Position numbers and translations under genes: made by a program. Under the pieces are notes generated by a model that saw only the letters and a program-made list of their open reading frames with translations, was not told the DNA's origin and made no database searches. Source: Clarireedia homoeocarpa (Eukaryota; Ascomycota; Leotiomycetes; Helotiales; Rutstroemiaceae). From it: 64,000 nt of DNA. Shown one piece after another: positions 41,714 to 53,579 of the stretch; position 1 is the first letter of the stretch; each line of letters begins with the position of its first letter. Location: contig LNKV01000025.1 of the NCBI GenBank assembly GCA_001465935.1, forward strand, positions 825,609-889,608, written 5' to 3'.

Positions 41714-42739
41714 TCACCACTCAAAAGAACTAAACCAACTTGTAGGTGCCCCTCCCTTCTCCGTCCCTCCACCCGGAATATACACCTTCCCGCCCACCGC
41801 CACCCCTGCCGTCCCATGTCTCGGTAAATCCATATCTCTCAAGCTCACCCACCTCTCGCTCCTCGTATCGAACGCCTGATTCTCCTTAAACACGCCCAAA
41901 CTCCCATTTGCCGGATTCCCCTCCCCACCCGCCGTCAATATCCAATCCCCGAGAATCCCCGACGCCACGCCCCCCCTTGGAGTCGGCATCACGGGCAAAT
42001 CATCCCTCCACACCCCTCGTTTCAAATCATACGAAAATACCGTGTCGACTACATTATCGTGTCCGAATGCTCGCCCACCGAGAACATACAATTTCCCCCC
42101 CACCAGGCCCGTCCCCGCATGATCGCGCGGGGCTGGCATGGATGGATGGATTGTCCATTTGCGGGAATAGATGTTATACGATGTGAACAGATCAACCGTG
42201 TCCTCCTGATCGTTCGTTAGATTCGTGGAGCGCAGTCCCCCTGCTAGATAGATTTCTCCAGTTTGGTGATCGGCTCCTACAGCTGCGGCGCCGATCTCTC
42301 TCCCAGAGGGGAACAGGCCGATGGCGCTCCAAGTATCGGTGTTAGGGTCGTAGGCAAAACACGCGCGAGAGGCGTTCCAGATGCCGTTTTGCGGGGTGAG
42401 ACCGCCGAGGATGTAGATGGTGTTGTTGAGGACGGCGGCGTTGGCGTGGTTGAGAGGGAGAGGGAGTGGTGAGGCGGTGTGCCAGGTTTGGTTGCTGGTG
42501 GAGTAGCGTTGAACTAGGGGGACTGTGGGGTAGGTTTCGTTGATGAGGAGGATGCCGCCGAGGATGTAGATTGAGGAGTTGATGGCGACGGTGGCGTGTT
42601 CTTGGCGGGGGTAGAGAGCGATGGGGGGGAGGGTGGTCCATTTTCCTTGTTGGGATGCGGGAGAGGGATGTGCGGGGATATTTGGGGCAGCTGCACACCA
42701 GGTCATAAAAAGGGGGATAAGGACGGTTTTGAGTATCAT
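41714..42739 (-). CDS. Secreted kelch-repeat protein
   Basis: Single exon, 341 aa. The signal peptide MILKTVLIPLFMTWCAAAP is followed by six kelch blades. Each has a Gly-Gly turn: SSIYILGGI, NTIYILGGL, GEIYLAGGL, GKLYVLGGR, DWILTAGGE and GKVYIPGGG. There are about eight N-glycosylation sequons (NET, NQT, NNT, NAS, NLT, NGS). No catalytic residues or extra domains are visible, so a binding or scaffold role outside the cell is all that can be inferred. Galactose-oxidase-type active-site residues were looked for and not seen. Confidence 0.85.
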   Translation of the reverse strand: MILKTVLIPLFMTWCAAAPNIPAHPSPASQQGKWTTLPPIALYPRQEHATVAINSSIYILGGILLINETYPTVPLVQRYSTSNQTWHTASPLPLPLNHANAAVLNNTIYILGGLTPQNGIWNASRACFAYDPNTDTWSAIGLFPSGREIGAAAVGADHQTGEIYLAGGLRSTNLTNDQEDTVDLFTSYNIYSRKWTIHPSMPAPRDHAGTGLVGGKLYVLGGRAFGHDNVVDTVFSYDLKRGVWRDDLPVMPTPRGGVASGILGDWILTAGGEGNPANGSLGVFKENQAFDTRSERWVSLRDMDLPRHGTAGVAVGGKVYIPGGGTEKGGAPTSWFSSFEW

Positions 42740-43118
42740 GGTGATGGGAGTCTGGGGGAGGAATTTTGGCCCAGAGAAGAAATCTCAAAGGGCATTGTAA
42801 GACGGAGAAAGAAATAAGCATCAAGTAGCTTGAATAGTCTGTGCTTGCCTACATGTTGTGTATCATTGGCTAGGATACTCCACATCCATATCATGGAACC
42901 TATCAGAAGTTCTCATTCTTCTCCTCATATCGTGTAACCACACTTGCGGAGTAAGCACGGCTTGACTGCAGCTACTCAAGATCTCTCTCCAAGATATCCA
43001 AGTTCTTTGAAAGGCTAAAACAGTATTTCTGTTTTGACGTGAACAATACATTATATATACCTAAGAAATAAAGAGAAATAACAAAAGGATTCTTCATCTG
43101 TGAAATTATCCTCGACGT
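42740..43118. other. Intergenic region
   Basis: About 380 bp between two minus genes, including the kelch promoter. No feature was recognised. Confidence 0.35.
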
Positions 43119-44755
43119 TCAAAGCGCTTTCCCAATCGAAAACCTAAATTTGCCCACGCCGACTCCTTTTTCCTTTCCCTTATCCCTGCTCTTTGCGCTC
43201 TGTTGTCCCGATTTACTACTGCTACTCCCACTCTCTGGTCTTGAATACACACTCGGACTAAGCGTGAATTGTAAAACTGCATTTTTCTCCTCTTCTTCCT
43301 TGTGTTTCGTATCAAACGTCTTGGCATGTGGATTCGCTTCTCCATTGTCAATAGCAAACACCACTTCCAATCCCTCGTCATCATTGTTCTCTTCAATGGC
43401 TCTTGCTCTCATCTCCAGCATCTTTGATTTTCTATCTTCGAAGAGTTTGATCGGTACACCCCTCGGCGCAAAAAGAGCGCTGATACTCTTACTACTCCTG
43501 CTGAGATCCGATACCCTTCGTCCTTCTTCCTTTCCTCTCCTGCTTTCCATTTTGCGATGATCCCAGCTGGCTTGATGTATCTCGGTCATTTCTTTCTCGA
43601 TGTCGATGGAATATCGTGAATCGGCTTCTTCCAGGGAATCAACTTCTTTTGTTGTAAACTCCACTGATCCTTTCTCCAGCCCCGTCTTCATTCCCGCCGT
43701 TGCATGATAGCTTGAAGTGCTCACATCTGCACTCTGTCCTTGATCCTGGCCTGCTCCATAAAATGGCGATGTTGCGGGAGCAGAATTCGAAGTCGATGTT
43801 GCAGCTGCGCCCCCTGGATACTTCTCTATTGCCTCTCCGGTTCCTTTCTGGCCCATCTTTCCTGCAAGTTTTCTCCTGGACACAAAGCGATAGGCGAGTA
43901 CGGAGAGAAGAGAAGAGACGAATGAGATGCCGATAATGAGGATCACGGCGATGGTAAGCGGCAGCGTGGTAGCTGTGGATACATAGACAGCTTTGCGAGC
44001 GTCGGCTACTTGGGAGTAGGCGGATTCAGAAGCTTCGGCCTGAAGGCAGACATTTAGTATTTGTACAAAAACTTAACAGGACAAGTGAGAAATGGGTTGG
44101 AAAGGAATAAAGGGGAAAGACAAGGATAAGCGAAAAAGGCTTACCCCGAGCGCTAAGGCTGCAGCTTGCGCGCTATATGTTGCAATTGCGGCAGCGGAAG
44201 TTAAGGACGCAGAGATTGAAGACAGCTCTGCACTGACAGAAGAAATTTGTACGCTGGCTGAAGACTAAGGTTAGGTAGGTTAGCCGAGAGGCTCATTTTA
44301 GCATAGAGGTGACATACAGAAATAAACGCCAAAGAAGAAGAAGCCGCATCCAACGCAGCGGCTGCAGAAGCCCGAATAGAAGCCGCATCTGCCGAGGCAG
44401 AAGCTATAGCCGACGAAGCCGAAACCTGAATAGCTGAAATCGATCCCGCGGCTGCTGTACTAACCGATAAGATCTGGGCAGAGGCGTTTGCGGCAGCCAC
44501 TGAAGCGTCGCTGGCAGGAGCTGATGAGGAGCCAGTAAGTAGATTGCCGACGAAATCGGGTACTAAAGCACGAGGATTGACGGAAGGTGAAGGAGTGAGG
44601 TGCTCTGGGGCGGGCGAAGATGTACTAGTAACGAGCGGTGTTGAAGTGCTGGATATTTGGCTGGGGTCTGCCCTCTGCCGAATAACGGCTGATATTAGAC
44701 TGGCATGGCAAAGGCCAGTCGTGGCGACAATGAGAGGAAGTGAATTGAGGATCAT
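43119..44755 (-). CDS. Ala/Ser-rich single-pass membrane protein, putative surface protein
   Basis: Exons 44755-44318, 44264-44145 and 44039-43119 (introns 53 and 105 bp) give 492 aa. A signal peptide (MILNSLPLIVATTGLCHA) is followed by a Pro/Ser/Thr region. A long Ala/Ser-rich heptad-like stretch comes next (SASSAIASASADAASIRASA, SAQAAALALG), likely helical or heavily O-mannosylated. One membrane segment (PLTIAVILIIGISFVSSLLS) and a cytosolic tail of ~240 residues with charged, disordered character follow. No domain was recognised. The two introns were inferred because they join the frames without stops and each has GT/AG ends; the alternative of two genes is unlikely, since the downstream half lacks a good start. 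Function is unknown; a wall-linked or sensor role is only suggested by layout. Confidence 0.7.
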
Positions 44756-47054
44756 GGCTCCCTCGAAGTGATTACTGATGGTTCATTAGCAGGTTCATTC
44801 TTGTCTGTAATGTAAAATACGTGGGTAGAGATACCTGAGAGGGGAAATTTTTCTTCAACCATAAATACACGCGAGTGTTTGTCGTTCCATCTGGTCGCAA
44901 AATCAACCAAGAAACTGCCCTGCAGGAACCGTCAAGAGAGTTTTTTCCCTTCTTTTCTATTTCCCCCTCCAATCTGGGGAATCTGACAGAATGACATGTG
45001 CAGTAGTTGTGTGCTAAGACATGTTATTTGATACCGGACTGTACATGCATAAGCACACGGAGAGAAGAATCCGTGTCACTAATTCTTGGAGTGAACACCG
45101 ACTGTTTCATTTCATGCTGCTTGATTTCATGTCACAAGCCTTAAAGTTTATGTGCATATACTTCGTTTCCGGGCTAGTCTGTGCGTGGAGTGTTTGGGGT
45201 CCAATCGGGACATGTGCTTCAATAAGGAAGAACACAATTCGAATATATCGCAACAATCAAGTTGCTTCTCCATGCTAGAAATGTCGATGGATTTGTAGTG
45301 TGAGGCAATTAGTTTTGTTTGCTTGCGTTGGGTAGATGTACTTCACTCGAAGTAGTTGTGTATCCCGAGACTGAACAGTAGTAGTGTGAAGGCCGCAAGT
45401 GGCCAAACCTTTAACTTTAAGCTTATCTATGCTTGCATTAGAACTATGCATTACGGAATACCTTAATAGAACCTTGTTCCGTGGTATAAAATCGAACAAT
45501 TGAGGCGAAAAGTTTTGTAGGCAAAAGCAAGGTATATCGAAGAAGGAGAAACGCGCACGGTACCAGTGAGACGAAGCGCATCGTCAAGTGCCATCCTGTG
45601 AACCTCGTCCCGTCTTCGCACACATGGACTGCGGCCAACGGGTCTTTGAGGGGTCTCGCAAGGACAGTCTCAGCATGCGAAGATGAGACCAGGAACGGCT
45701 CGGTGTTGAAGTTGCCTGTATGTTACAGTAGATAGAATATGATCTGAGAGGTGCTGAACCAGATAAGTAAATGGCTTTCTATATGGTGGGAGCATCAGCA
45801 GAATGTATGCTTCGAGTCTAAGCAATCTGTTAATCATATTCTAACTTCTATTTGAGAGAAGACCAATAGTCCGGACTGATAAAATACTTCACTGTAACAG
45901 GCTCTAGATTCACGCTATATAGCTGATATAAGCCTTGCAATCGTGCTGAATAACTCAAACTCAATACGTTGGCAGTAACGGTATGAAGTAGAAATCCGAC
46001 TGATCATTCCATCATCACTGTGGTGCATAGTACTTAAATATATCGGAAATCGGACGACAGGTAATTTTTCAAGACAATGCATTGTCTGAAAGTAGGATAA
46101 ACCTCAGTTCGATGGATGCTAAAGTATTCCATGTCCAGCAGAACTGATGAAGGGAGTAGTCACCTATGCGGATGTTAGCTAGGAACGCAGATCCTTTGTC
46201 TGGAGAAATTGTACTCGCAATATACTGCGTTATCAGCATTCTTCTAGAGTTTCATGCCACCTTCAGGATTTCGGGCATCGAATTCCTCGCATGCCAGACC
46301 TTCATGCAATGGTAGCTTGTGCATGAAGCAGGTCTTGAAGTGGCAAATAGCGTATATCATCACTGGTTGTTCTATTCCAGGATGAACCTGACCTCCTCGC
46401 AACCTAAGGTGAAACCAAAACGTGAGGTCCGAAGGTGTTGGATCGAGATAAAAAAAGAGTTCCGGGTATTTCTGTCAGAAAAATGAATGAGACTTGCTTG
46501 TACATATAGACGCTAAGTGCTTACCTCTCAATAATCGCTGGAGACGCATGCATCTTGATTTCCTCATCGGAAAGCTTTGTCGAACATCCTGGATATATAA
46601 TTCGGTCTCATGCGCCTGCCTGACTCTGGAGATCTACATATGCAATGAGACACCGGTTGCGAGTCGTCGGCCGATGTTTGAATTCGCTGGATATGCGATT
46701 GTTTGGGATACAAGCAAGGGCAACGGCAACGGCAACGACAATGAAAACGACGAACTCACCAATAAACGATCATTTCCATCTGACCAAAAGCTCTACAGTA
46801 ATACCTGCATATTCAAATCCTCCACCAACCCCAAAAGACAAGCCATCGTCCCGTCTCAAGGACCATGTATGGACAAAAAAGTCACAGTAGAAAGAAATAT
46901 AGGTTGATAGATGGGGAGGTTGATCAGGCGATCCATACTCTAGAATTTCAAATTCATCATATCAATTTATGCAATAGAAGAGAAGAGAAGTCAGATAGAT
47001 AACCCCCCCTTGTAGTGGATGTCATCATTAACATCGACCTTGATCCTCACTCGC
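44756..47054. other. Gene-poor interval
   Basis: About 2.3 kb, mostly AT-rich. Only short open frames are present, and a CAACGG-type short repeat is at about 46718-46738. No RNA gene or transposon remnant was recognised. Confidence 0.45.
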
Positions 47055-48674
47055 TCACTTCATCTCCGAAGCCCTTAGCAGATCATAACTACTCTCACTC
47101 CCACTTTCCCTATCATCCATACCCGTAAAACCCACAACCCCCTCCACCCTCACCCCACCACTTCTCAACTTCCTCCTCGCAACTTCCGTCTCCTCTAACG
47201 CGAGCTTTGGTCCGTCTCCCAAAATATGTCTCCGATGCCATTCACCGACAAACATGCCTTCTGGATCGACTTCATTTCTGATGTGTCGCCATTCCGCCAA
47301 AGTGTCACGATACATATCTTCGATATCGACGCCGCTCGTCTCGAAGTTCTTCGCCCAGTGCGGTTTCCCGCCATACTGGCGCATCAGGTACTCGAAGGCT
47401 TCATAGTAGCGGGCACGGCAAGGGGGATCAGCGTCATAGGGACGGTAGAGTGTGGCATTGAGGTAGAGAGTTGGCTCTTCGGTGCAAGTAGGGTCGAGAT
47501 GCGGGCGGGGTGTTGTTCCGTTGCTGGTGTCTGTGACACGGACTTCGACGGGAGCGTGGACGTAGAGACCTTTGGCGGAAAAGGGGATGTCGTGAGGAAC
47601 ATAGTCGGGGTCGGAGGGAGGGAGTTGGTTTAACCAAGAACTGAGACGGCGAAGGGCTTCTGGGCCTTTCGAGAGTGGAATTGCCCATTCATTGACGAAC
47701 TGCGAGTATAAACAATCCATGAGAAGTGCTTGTCGTGATGGTTGAATAGCGGAACTTTTGGTGCCGTTCTTGAAGCCGTACTGCATGCCAAAGACGAACC
47801 ATTCTACGAATGGCAGTATTCTTGGGATGTATTGGCCAAGCGCAAGCAGATTGTGGTAGATGTGATATCCTAATTTACCACCATAGTATGACTTTGGAGG
47901 ATCGATTGGCGCAAGATCTGTCTTTTCTGCAGTCCATACAACGGCTCTTCTAGTGTAAGGAAACCACCAAACTCGAACGAATTCGGTTTGTTTCCACAGC
48001 GTCGTCTCCCATTTATTGAACATGCTTATATCGGTATCGACGGTTTGTTCCCAACTCAATGTAAACTCAGGAACAGCTTGGAAGGTGACTTCTGTGATGA
48101 TACCAATTGCGCCGAGAGAGATGAGAGATGCGCGGAAAAGTTCGACGTTTTGCGTGGGCGAACAAGTTTCAGTCCTACCGTTGGAGAGGGTTATCTTCAG
48201 CGACAAAATCGAAGCAGAAAGAATTCCATGACGAAGAGTACTTCCATGGGTACCAGTAGAGATCGCGCCTGCTATCGATTGATGATTGATACTGCCCAGA
48301 TTTGGCATCGCCAATCCAACAGCATCCAATTGTTCGCCTATAGAGTATAACCGTATACCACTTTGCATCACCACCACTCCCGTCTCTCTATCTGCAGATA
48401 GTATTTTGTTGAAATTATCTAAATTAATGAGCCAGCTGGAAGTGCACGTTATAGTTGATGGCGAATGTCCACATCCGACGGTCGTAATTCTTCGTCGACA
48501 TCTTCGCGCAAGATTTATCGCTTTCTCAACTTCTTCGATAGATTGTGGTTGGATGAACAATTCGGGGGAATAATGAAAAGTTCTCGCCCATGTTGATTGA
48601 GTATGATTTGTCACTGCGCGGAATGGTACATCGTCGCCATATCTCTCCAGCTCCGCTTGAATTGCGGGGTCCAT
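47055..48674 (-). CDS. ALO1: D-arabinono-1,4-lactone oxidase
   Basis: Mitochondrial-outer-membrane-type flavoenzyme making the last step of D-erythroascorbate synthesis. Single exon from the ATG at 48674, 539 aa. The N-terminal FAD-binding PCMH domain has ELFIQPQSIEEVEKAINLAR and VGCGHSPST, where His70 is the expected covalent FAD site. It also has GLAMPNLGSINHQSIAGAIS and TGTHGSTLRHGILS. The ALO domain includes VRVWWFPYTRRAVVW and the substrate-side GGKPHWAK motif near the end (RQYGGKPHWAKNFETSGVDI). Length and motif order match fungal ALO1. A Gly-rich C-terminal tail follows EWHRRHILGDG. Confidence 0.93.
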   Translation of the reverse strand: MDPAIQAELERYGDDVPFRAVTNHTQSTWARTFHYSPELFIQPQSIEEVEKAINLARRCRRRITTVGCGHSPSTITCTSSWLINLDNFNKILSADRETGVVVMQSGIRLYSIGEQLDAVGLAMPNLGSINHQSIAGAISTGTHGSTLRHGILSASILSLKITLSNGRTETCSPTQNVELFRASLISLGAIGIITEVTFQAVPEFTLSWEQTVDTDISMFNKWETTLWKQTEFVRVWWFPYTRRAVVWTAEKTDLAPIDPPKSYYGGKLGYHIYHNLLALGQYIPRILPFVEWFVFGMQYGFKNGTKSSAIQPSRQALLMDCLYSQFVNEWAIPLSKGPEALRRLSSWLNQLPPSDPDYVPHDIPFSAKGLYVHAPVEVRVTDTSNGTTPRPHLDPTCTEEPTLYLNATLYRPYDADPPCRARYYEAFEYLMRQYGGKPHWAKNFETSGVDIEDMYRDTLAEWRHIRNEVDPEGMFVGEWHRRHILGDGPKLALEETEVARRKLRSGGVRVEGVVGFTGMDDRESGSESSYDLLRASEMK

Positions 48675-49760
48675 CTTTTGCACCGAAATCCTTTCAGGGT
48701 TGTAAGTACGAGGGGTGAGTTTGCCATAAGAAAATTGTTCTCAGTACTTACGATATGGAGTGATGGCCGTACTAAACGAGGCTCATTCGTTCACTCAATG
48801 AATGGCAGACGGATGAAGTGACAATGACCATAAAAGAATCACCTTCTCGGGACGAAAGGAAGGACTCTCACATTTTGTAGGGTAAAAAACATTTACATAG
48901 GCGGGGTCTTTTCCGGTGTGGTGTGAGATCTCGGGTCTTGTCGTGCAGATGCAGATGAAACTAAAAAGTGGCCGAGAGAATGTAAGATGCAGGACGGTGG
49001 CAGAACGATTATGAGCCGGCACAACGTTTTTCCTGTCTAGTTGTCGATTCTACCGAAAAGGGACTTTAGTTCTACGGACTCCGTGAGCAGATTTCGACCG
49101 CAAGGATATACTTGCTTTACATCGTCTTCATCGTCCACTTTGTAGCGGTTTGAATGGTCGGCTTGAGCTCTTGGTGGGTCTCGACTCCGAAAACCTAGCT
49201 TCATCTAGGTTCTTCTTGCAGGAAATCCAATTCCATGTCATGGATTCCATCTCCTGTCTCTCGCGATGGACATCAACGCCTCATGGGTATTCGCTGGCAA
49301 GCTCTCGCCTTGATGGGGCCTCTCGAGGAGTAAGACCACATAGTATGATTGCACTCTGAGGTTGTATCTTGGCATAGTGCTCAAATGTTACTATTGAAAG
49401 GGAAGTCCTTTCCTCTTCATTGCGAGGATTACGAGCAATACGAGGATGGAGGCTAGCACGCCCCTTTGAACTTAACCCTTCCATATAAAAGTCTTGCATG
49501 AACTTCATCTGAACATTTGACCACTGGCCACTTTCGAGCAAAGAGACCCCGACATCCCATCGTGAACCGTCTTCTAGGCCAAACCGGGTCCTCGTTGAAA
49601 AGAGTTATATTGCGTCTGTAATAAACGAATGGGGCAGCCGGGGAATTGCTCTCCACAAGCTCTACAACTTCTCCTCACTTCCTTAATTCTACTACTTACC
49701 TTACTCCTTCACCCACAGACAAAAGACAGCCGAGTCGACAATGTTCTGAAATAATGGCCA
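48675..49760. other. Intergenic region
   Basis: About 1.1 kb between divergent ALO1 and the next + gene. A 67-codon frame at 49646-49849 and other short frames are unsupported. Promoters only are inferred. Confidence 0.4.
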
Positions 49761-51073
49761 ATGTCGTCGTCTTGTGGTCTTCATCGTCCTTCCTCCAAAT
49801 CGTCCTTCAAATCCACAACGTCCACCCCACCAACACCATCCACCGGTAGCTCCAAAAGAGGAAAATGGCCGACTCGCGATGACGCTAAAGCCGAGAACGC
49901 CAAACAACGAAGTCGGAACCACAGCTTCTCCTCAGAATCTTCATCCAGCTTAAGAAACGAAAGAAGTTCGGAGAAAATTAGCCAATTGCAATTGCCAACA
50001 AATAACAACAATCCCCGAAGGAGATCCGCCGACTTGCAATGGGCGAGAGAAGATCAATTATCCGTCATTCTCGAGAATCTAGAGAGCGAAAATAGAAGTA
50101 CTCCGATTTGGGAACAACAAGATCCATTCAGACAACACACAACCCATTCCGCCGTACAAAAACCCAGCACTTCTCTGATTCCAGAGACTTTGGGTCAACC
50201 GCATCCACAAACCCCTCCAAGAATTCTCAAATATAATAAAATCGGTGCCAAAGACAGGGCATACAGAATCCCTGCTTATAACCACAATAGGCCGAGCACG
50301 AAACAATCACAACAGTCTCTACTTTCACTAAACGAAATGTCGATCAGTGAGAACAAAGGAGGGGAGATACCCGAAACTCCTAGACCGATTCCACAGCCTC
50401 CAAGAGATGTAAGAGATTTCCTCCAGTCCTACGTACTTCTATCCACTTGTCCGTTTCATGTTTTCATCCCATCAGGGACAAAATGATTTGATCTCGAAGT
50501 CGAGACGAGGCGGGACAAGACCCTTCAAACGATTACACCACACCCACATCAGACTCCCCCAAACACACCCAGCCTAGTCAAGTAAAATCCCACTAACACC
50601 AAGCAAAGCTTGAATCCATCGCCCGCATCGACGCCTCCCTAGTATTCGAGCACTTCACCACCCACGATGCCTGGGTCCTCGGCTCCGCCCTCCGCGAGCG
50701 TCTCCTCCCAATCCCCACCCCCGTCGTAATCGACATATCCCTCGCCAACGCCAACCAGGTCCTCTTCCACTGCTGCACGCACTCGGGGACGATGCCCGAC
50801 AACGATTCGTGGGTGAGTCGCAAGCGCAAAACGGTGTTGCGTTGGGGCGTCAGCACGTGGTATATGTCGTGCAAGTTCGACGGCGATGAGGCCGCGTTTA
50901 GGGATAAGTACGGGCTGGGGAACTCGGTGGGCGAGTATGCGATTCATGGCGGCGGGGTGCCGATTAGGGTTACTGGGGTAGAGGGCGTAGTGGCGGTAGT
51001 GGTTGTTAGTGGGTTGAAGCAGAATGAGGATCATGGGGTTATTGTGGAGGTTATTAAGGATTTGTATTATTGA
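49761..51073 (+). CDS. Probable fusion of a disordered region with an HbpS-like (UPF0303/DUF336) domain
   Basis: The ATG at 49761 opens a Ser/Asn/Pro-rich frame (SSKRGKWPTRDDAKAENAKQ, then RRSADLQWAREDQLSVILEN). Further right, 50609-51073 encodes a complete HbpS/UPF0303 domain. It reads SLVFEHFTTHDAWVLGSALR, PTPVVIDISL, RKRKTVLRWGVSTWYM, CKFDGDEAAFRDKYGLG, GEYAIHGGGVPIRVTGVEG and VVVVSGLKQNEDHGVIVEV. This domain has no ATG of its own upstream. A canonical donor GTAAGA at 50409 and an acceptor GCAAAG at 50608, with a CACTAAC branch at 50591-50597, join the two parts in phase, giving 370 aa. Alternatively, the first part stops by itself at 50486 (241 aa), or at 50577 after a 43-bp intron, and the HbpS gene has an undetected start exon. 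HbpS-type proteins bind haem or cobalamin; the role here is unknown. Confidence 0.5.
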
Positions 51074-51416
51074 GCGTATTATTGAGCGAATTGGAGGGGC
51101 GCTATTCATAGTTGAATTTGCCTTGTATATATGGGTATCTCAGGATTTTTAACGAAGGAAGATGAATATTGGTGTCTACACATGATGCTGTGAATTTTAG
51201 AAGCAAAAAATTGGTCTTGCCGATCACAGTCGGCTTGCTAGATATAATCCCAGAAGACTTACAAGGCTTTTGGACTTTTGACGTCGTAATTTATAAAGGA
51301 CCAATAGTTTAAAACAGAAAATAATTATATGCCTATTATCCTCATGTGTCTGTCTATCGATCTATCTAACCAACCAATCGATGCACATAGCTCACTTCAT
51401 CCTACTTGTATCATCT
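51074..51416. other. Convergent intergenic region
   Basis: About 340 bp of 3' flanks. No feature was seen beyond short CTATCTAT-type repeats near 51350. Confidence 0.35.
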
Positions 51417-52307
51417 CTACTTCCTCTCCTTCTCCCTCCTCTCCATCTCTTCCCTCTCCTTCTCACCCCTCGCTGAGTTCTCCACCACGTCAACCATAAA
51501 CGAACCCCCAAGTAATATCGCTGGCTCCTCGATCCTCTTATGCTCATAACTCAACGTGCCCACACCCCCCGCCTCAAGCAAAAACGTCGGTCCATCCCTC
51601 AATGTCTTCCCTACCCACCTCATCGCAAACGCGCGCAAAATATGCCCATGCGCCACCAGCAGCACATCACCCTTCCCCTTTCCCTCCTTCTCCCCTCCCT
51701 TCCCCATAAACGGCCCCTGCCACTTTCCCCTAATCTCCGCAATCAAGCGATCCAGCCGTTCAGTCACCTGCTCGGGGCTCTCCCCACCGGGACACCCGTC
51801 CCGCCAGATGTCCCATTCGGGAAGGTTTTGCTCGTGGCGCAAGGTGCGGATCTCGGCGGAGGTTATCCCTTCGTAATCCCCGTAGTCCCATTCTCGGATG
51901 TCCGGGGTGATTTCGACGTTTGCGGAGGTGCGGAGGGGGACATGGGAGGCGCGCTCGCTCTGCCAGGGGAGGGCGGAGGCGCAGCCGAGCTCGAGAAGCT
52001 CGAGGGTGCGTTGGGCGCGGGTGCGCGGGGATACGTAGCTAGTGAGGGGAATACAGTGTTAGTAGTGGTGCGGTTCGAAGTGCTTGAATAGAATGGAAGA
52101 GATCATTGCAGTTGGGAAGGAGACTCACATATGAGCGAGATTGCGCGGGACAATCAATCGATCGTCACCAACTAGAGCGCGACCAGTAGCTCGAATACGT
52201 TTCTCTCCGTTTTCGGTCAAGGGAATGTCGGATACACCGGTGTGACGACCATTGAGCGACCATTCTGTTTCGCCGTGTCGGATGATGAAAACACGCGGAG
52301 AAGTCAT
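51417..52307 (-). CDS. SHB17: Sedoheptulose-1,7-bisphosphatase Shb17-like (histidine phosphatase superfamily)
   Basis: Exons 52307-52129 and 52038-51417 (intron 90 bp, GTGAGT...CTAG, ACTAACAC branch) give 266 aa. Splicing creates NLAHIYVSPRTRAQRTLELL. Catalytic sites are the phosphate-accepting His11 in IIRHGETEWSLNGRHTGVSD, IREWDYGDYEGITSAEI and the second His in LLVAHGHILRAFAMRW. The block WNIWRDGC-like (EWDIWRDGCPGGESPEQV) and the GGVGTLSYEHKRIEEPAILL end are characteristic of yeast Shb17, which makes sedoheptulose-7-P for non-oxidative ribose synthesis. Other members of this large superfamily are possible, but those blocks favour Shb17. A short acidic/basic tail (REEMERREKERK) is extra. 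Confidence 0.88.
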
Positions 52308-53210
52308 GATTGGGGCTTTCTATTGTTTGTTTGGTGGCTGAGTGAAAGGGTCGGAAAGGTGGTTTGGACAGTGATGTTACTGTTGTCGTGGGATTGGGAG
52401 CAACTTGAACCAACTGGGAACACTCCGGAGGTCCCGACAATGCAATCAATTGGTTCAAGCAAATGAGTGAACAGTAGAAGATATTTTGCAATTTCAAGTA
52501 TACCTAAAGCTGTGAAAAGTCAGCAAAACATGTCAAAAGAAAGCAGTCAAACTACCCCGCCATCCGCTCCCTAATTCCTTCGGTCCCTCATTTCCTCCCG
52601 CCTTGGTGACCTCAAACTTACGGTTCGAAGGCGGTGCAACCAACTAGTGACTGTGCCTTTCCACTCTCAAAACTTTTTTGGTCCTTCAAAAAGTATTGCA
52701 ACATTCAATAACTATATAGATAGATCTTCCCAATTTCATTTCAAAGCCAGATGACTTTTTTTCCCAAAATATACTATCACAATAAACCACTCCGGAAAAA
52801 TGAACAAATCTGCAGCCCGCTTACTGCACCTCTGCCCCTCATCCACAGACACATCCAGTGACGTCGTTGCGCGCGCACATCCTATTGGTCGCCATACACG
52901 CGGTATGGAGATGGAACTACAGATTCTTGATGTGTGCGAAAAAGAAGACAGGCATGAAAACAAAACTAGGAGGGCGAAAGAGAGCAGGACAGAGTCGCAT
53001 ATGACTGAGAAAGAGAAAGTCGCACAGGCGCTTTGGACAAGCGTTTGGAATTGAAACGCGTTCGTTTGTTGGTGGGCGTCGGGGAATCTGAGATTCGGGA
53101 CCGATAAGGATTGATCGCATTTTCTTTACGACAACAACGACGCTATCTGATCTCTGGTATTTGCTTATGAACGGGGGAAGGGGCATTCATACGGTCTAAA
53201 ATCAAGAAAC
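52308..53210. other. Divergent intergenic region
   Basis: About 900 bp between SHB17 and the small membrane protein gene. An 84-codon + frame from an ATG at 52800 is present but shows no domain or splice support. Confidence 0.4.
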
Positions 53211-53579
53211 ATGTCAACGGCGCAACAGATCAAGATCAGGCGCATTGTCTGGACTGGCGGAATCACAGCTATTACAGTCGTGGGTTCAATCTATGGAGCG
53301 GGATTGAAAACTACTCAGGAGCGCAAACAGGTTAGTAAGATTTTATCTCTTCCTCCATTGTTCTGCGCAAGAAATATATCTGATAAGCGTGTGCAATAGG
53401 AAATCCAAAAAGCTCGTGAAGCTACTGTCGAAGAAAGAATAAAACACCTAGAAGAACAGAGAGGAGCGTTAATGGCGAAGAAAATTGGATTGGAGAGGAA
53501 GATTCAGGAGGTGGAGATGAGAGCCCGAGGCGCAACGTGGGAGCAAAGTAGACAGGGAATGGAGAGGAAGAGGGATTGA
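53211..53579 (+). CDS. Small membrane protein with C-terminal coiled coil, unrecognised
   Basis: Exons 53211-53330 and 53400-53579 (69-bp intron, GTTAGT...AATAG) give 99 aa. A short basic N-terminus (QQIKIRR) precedes one membrane segment (IVWTGGITAITVVGSIYGAG). The rest is a charged helix with heptad pattern (EIQKAREATVEERIKHLEEQ; IGLERKIQEVEMRAR). The arrangement (tiny, basic start, one membrane helix, coiled coil) is typical of mitochondrial inner-membrane assembly or organisation proteins, but no family is recognised and the location is inference. The phase-0 junction and clean frame support the model. Confidence 0.65.

Noticed and set aside
52800..53054. 84-codon plus frame from an ATG
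   Set aside because: No domain and no splice signals; lies in a divergent promoter region.
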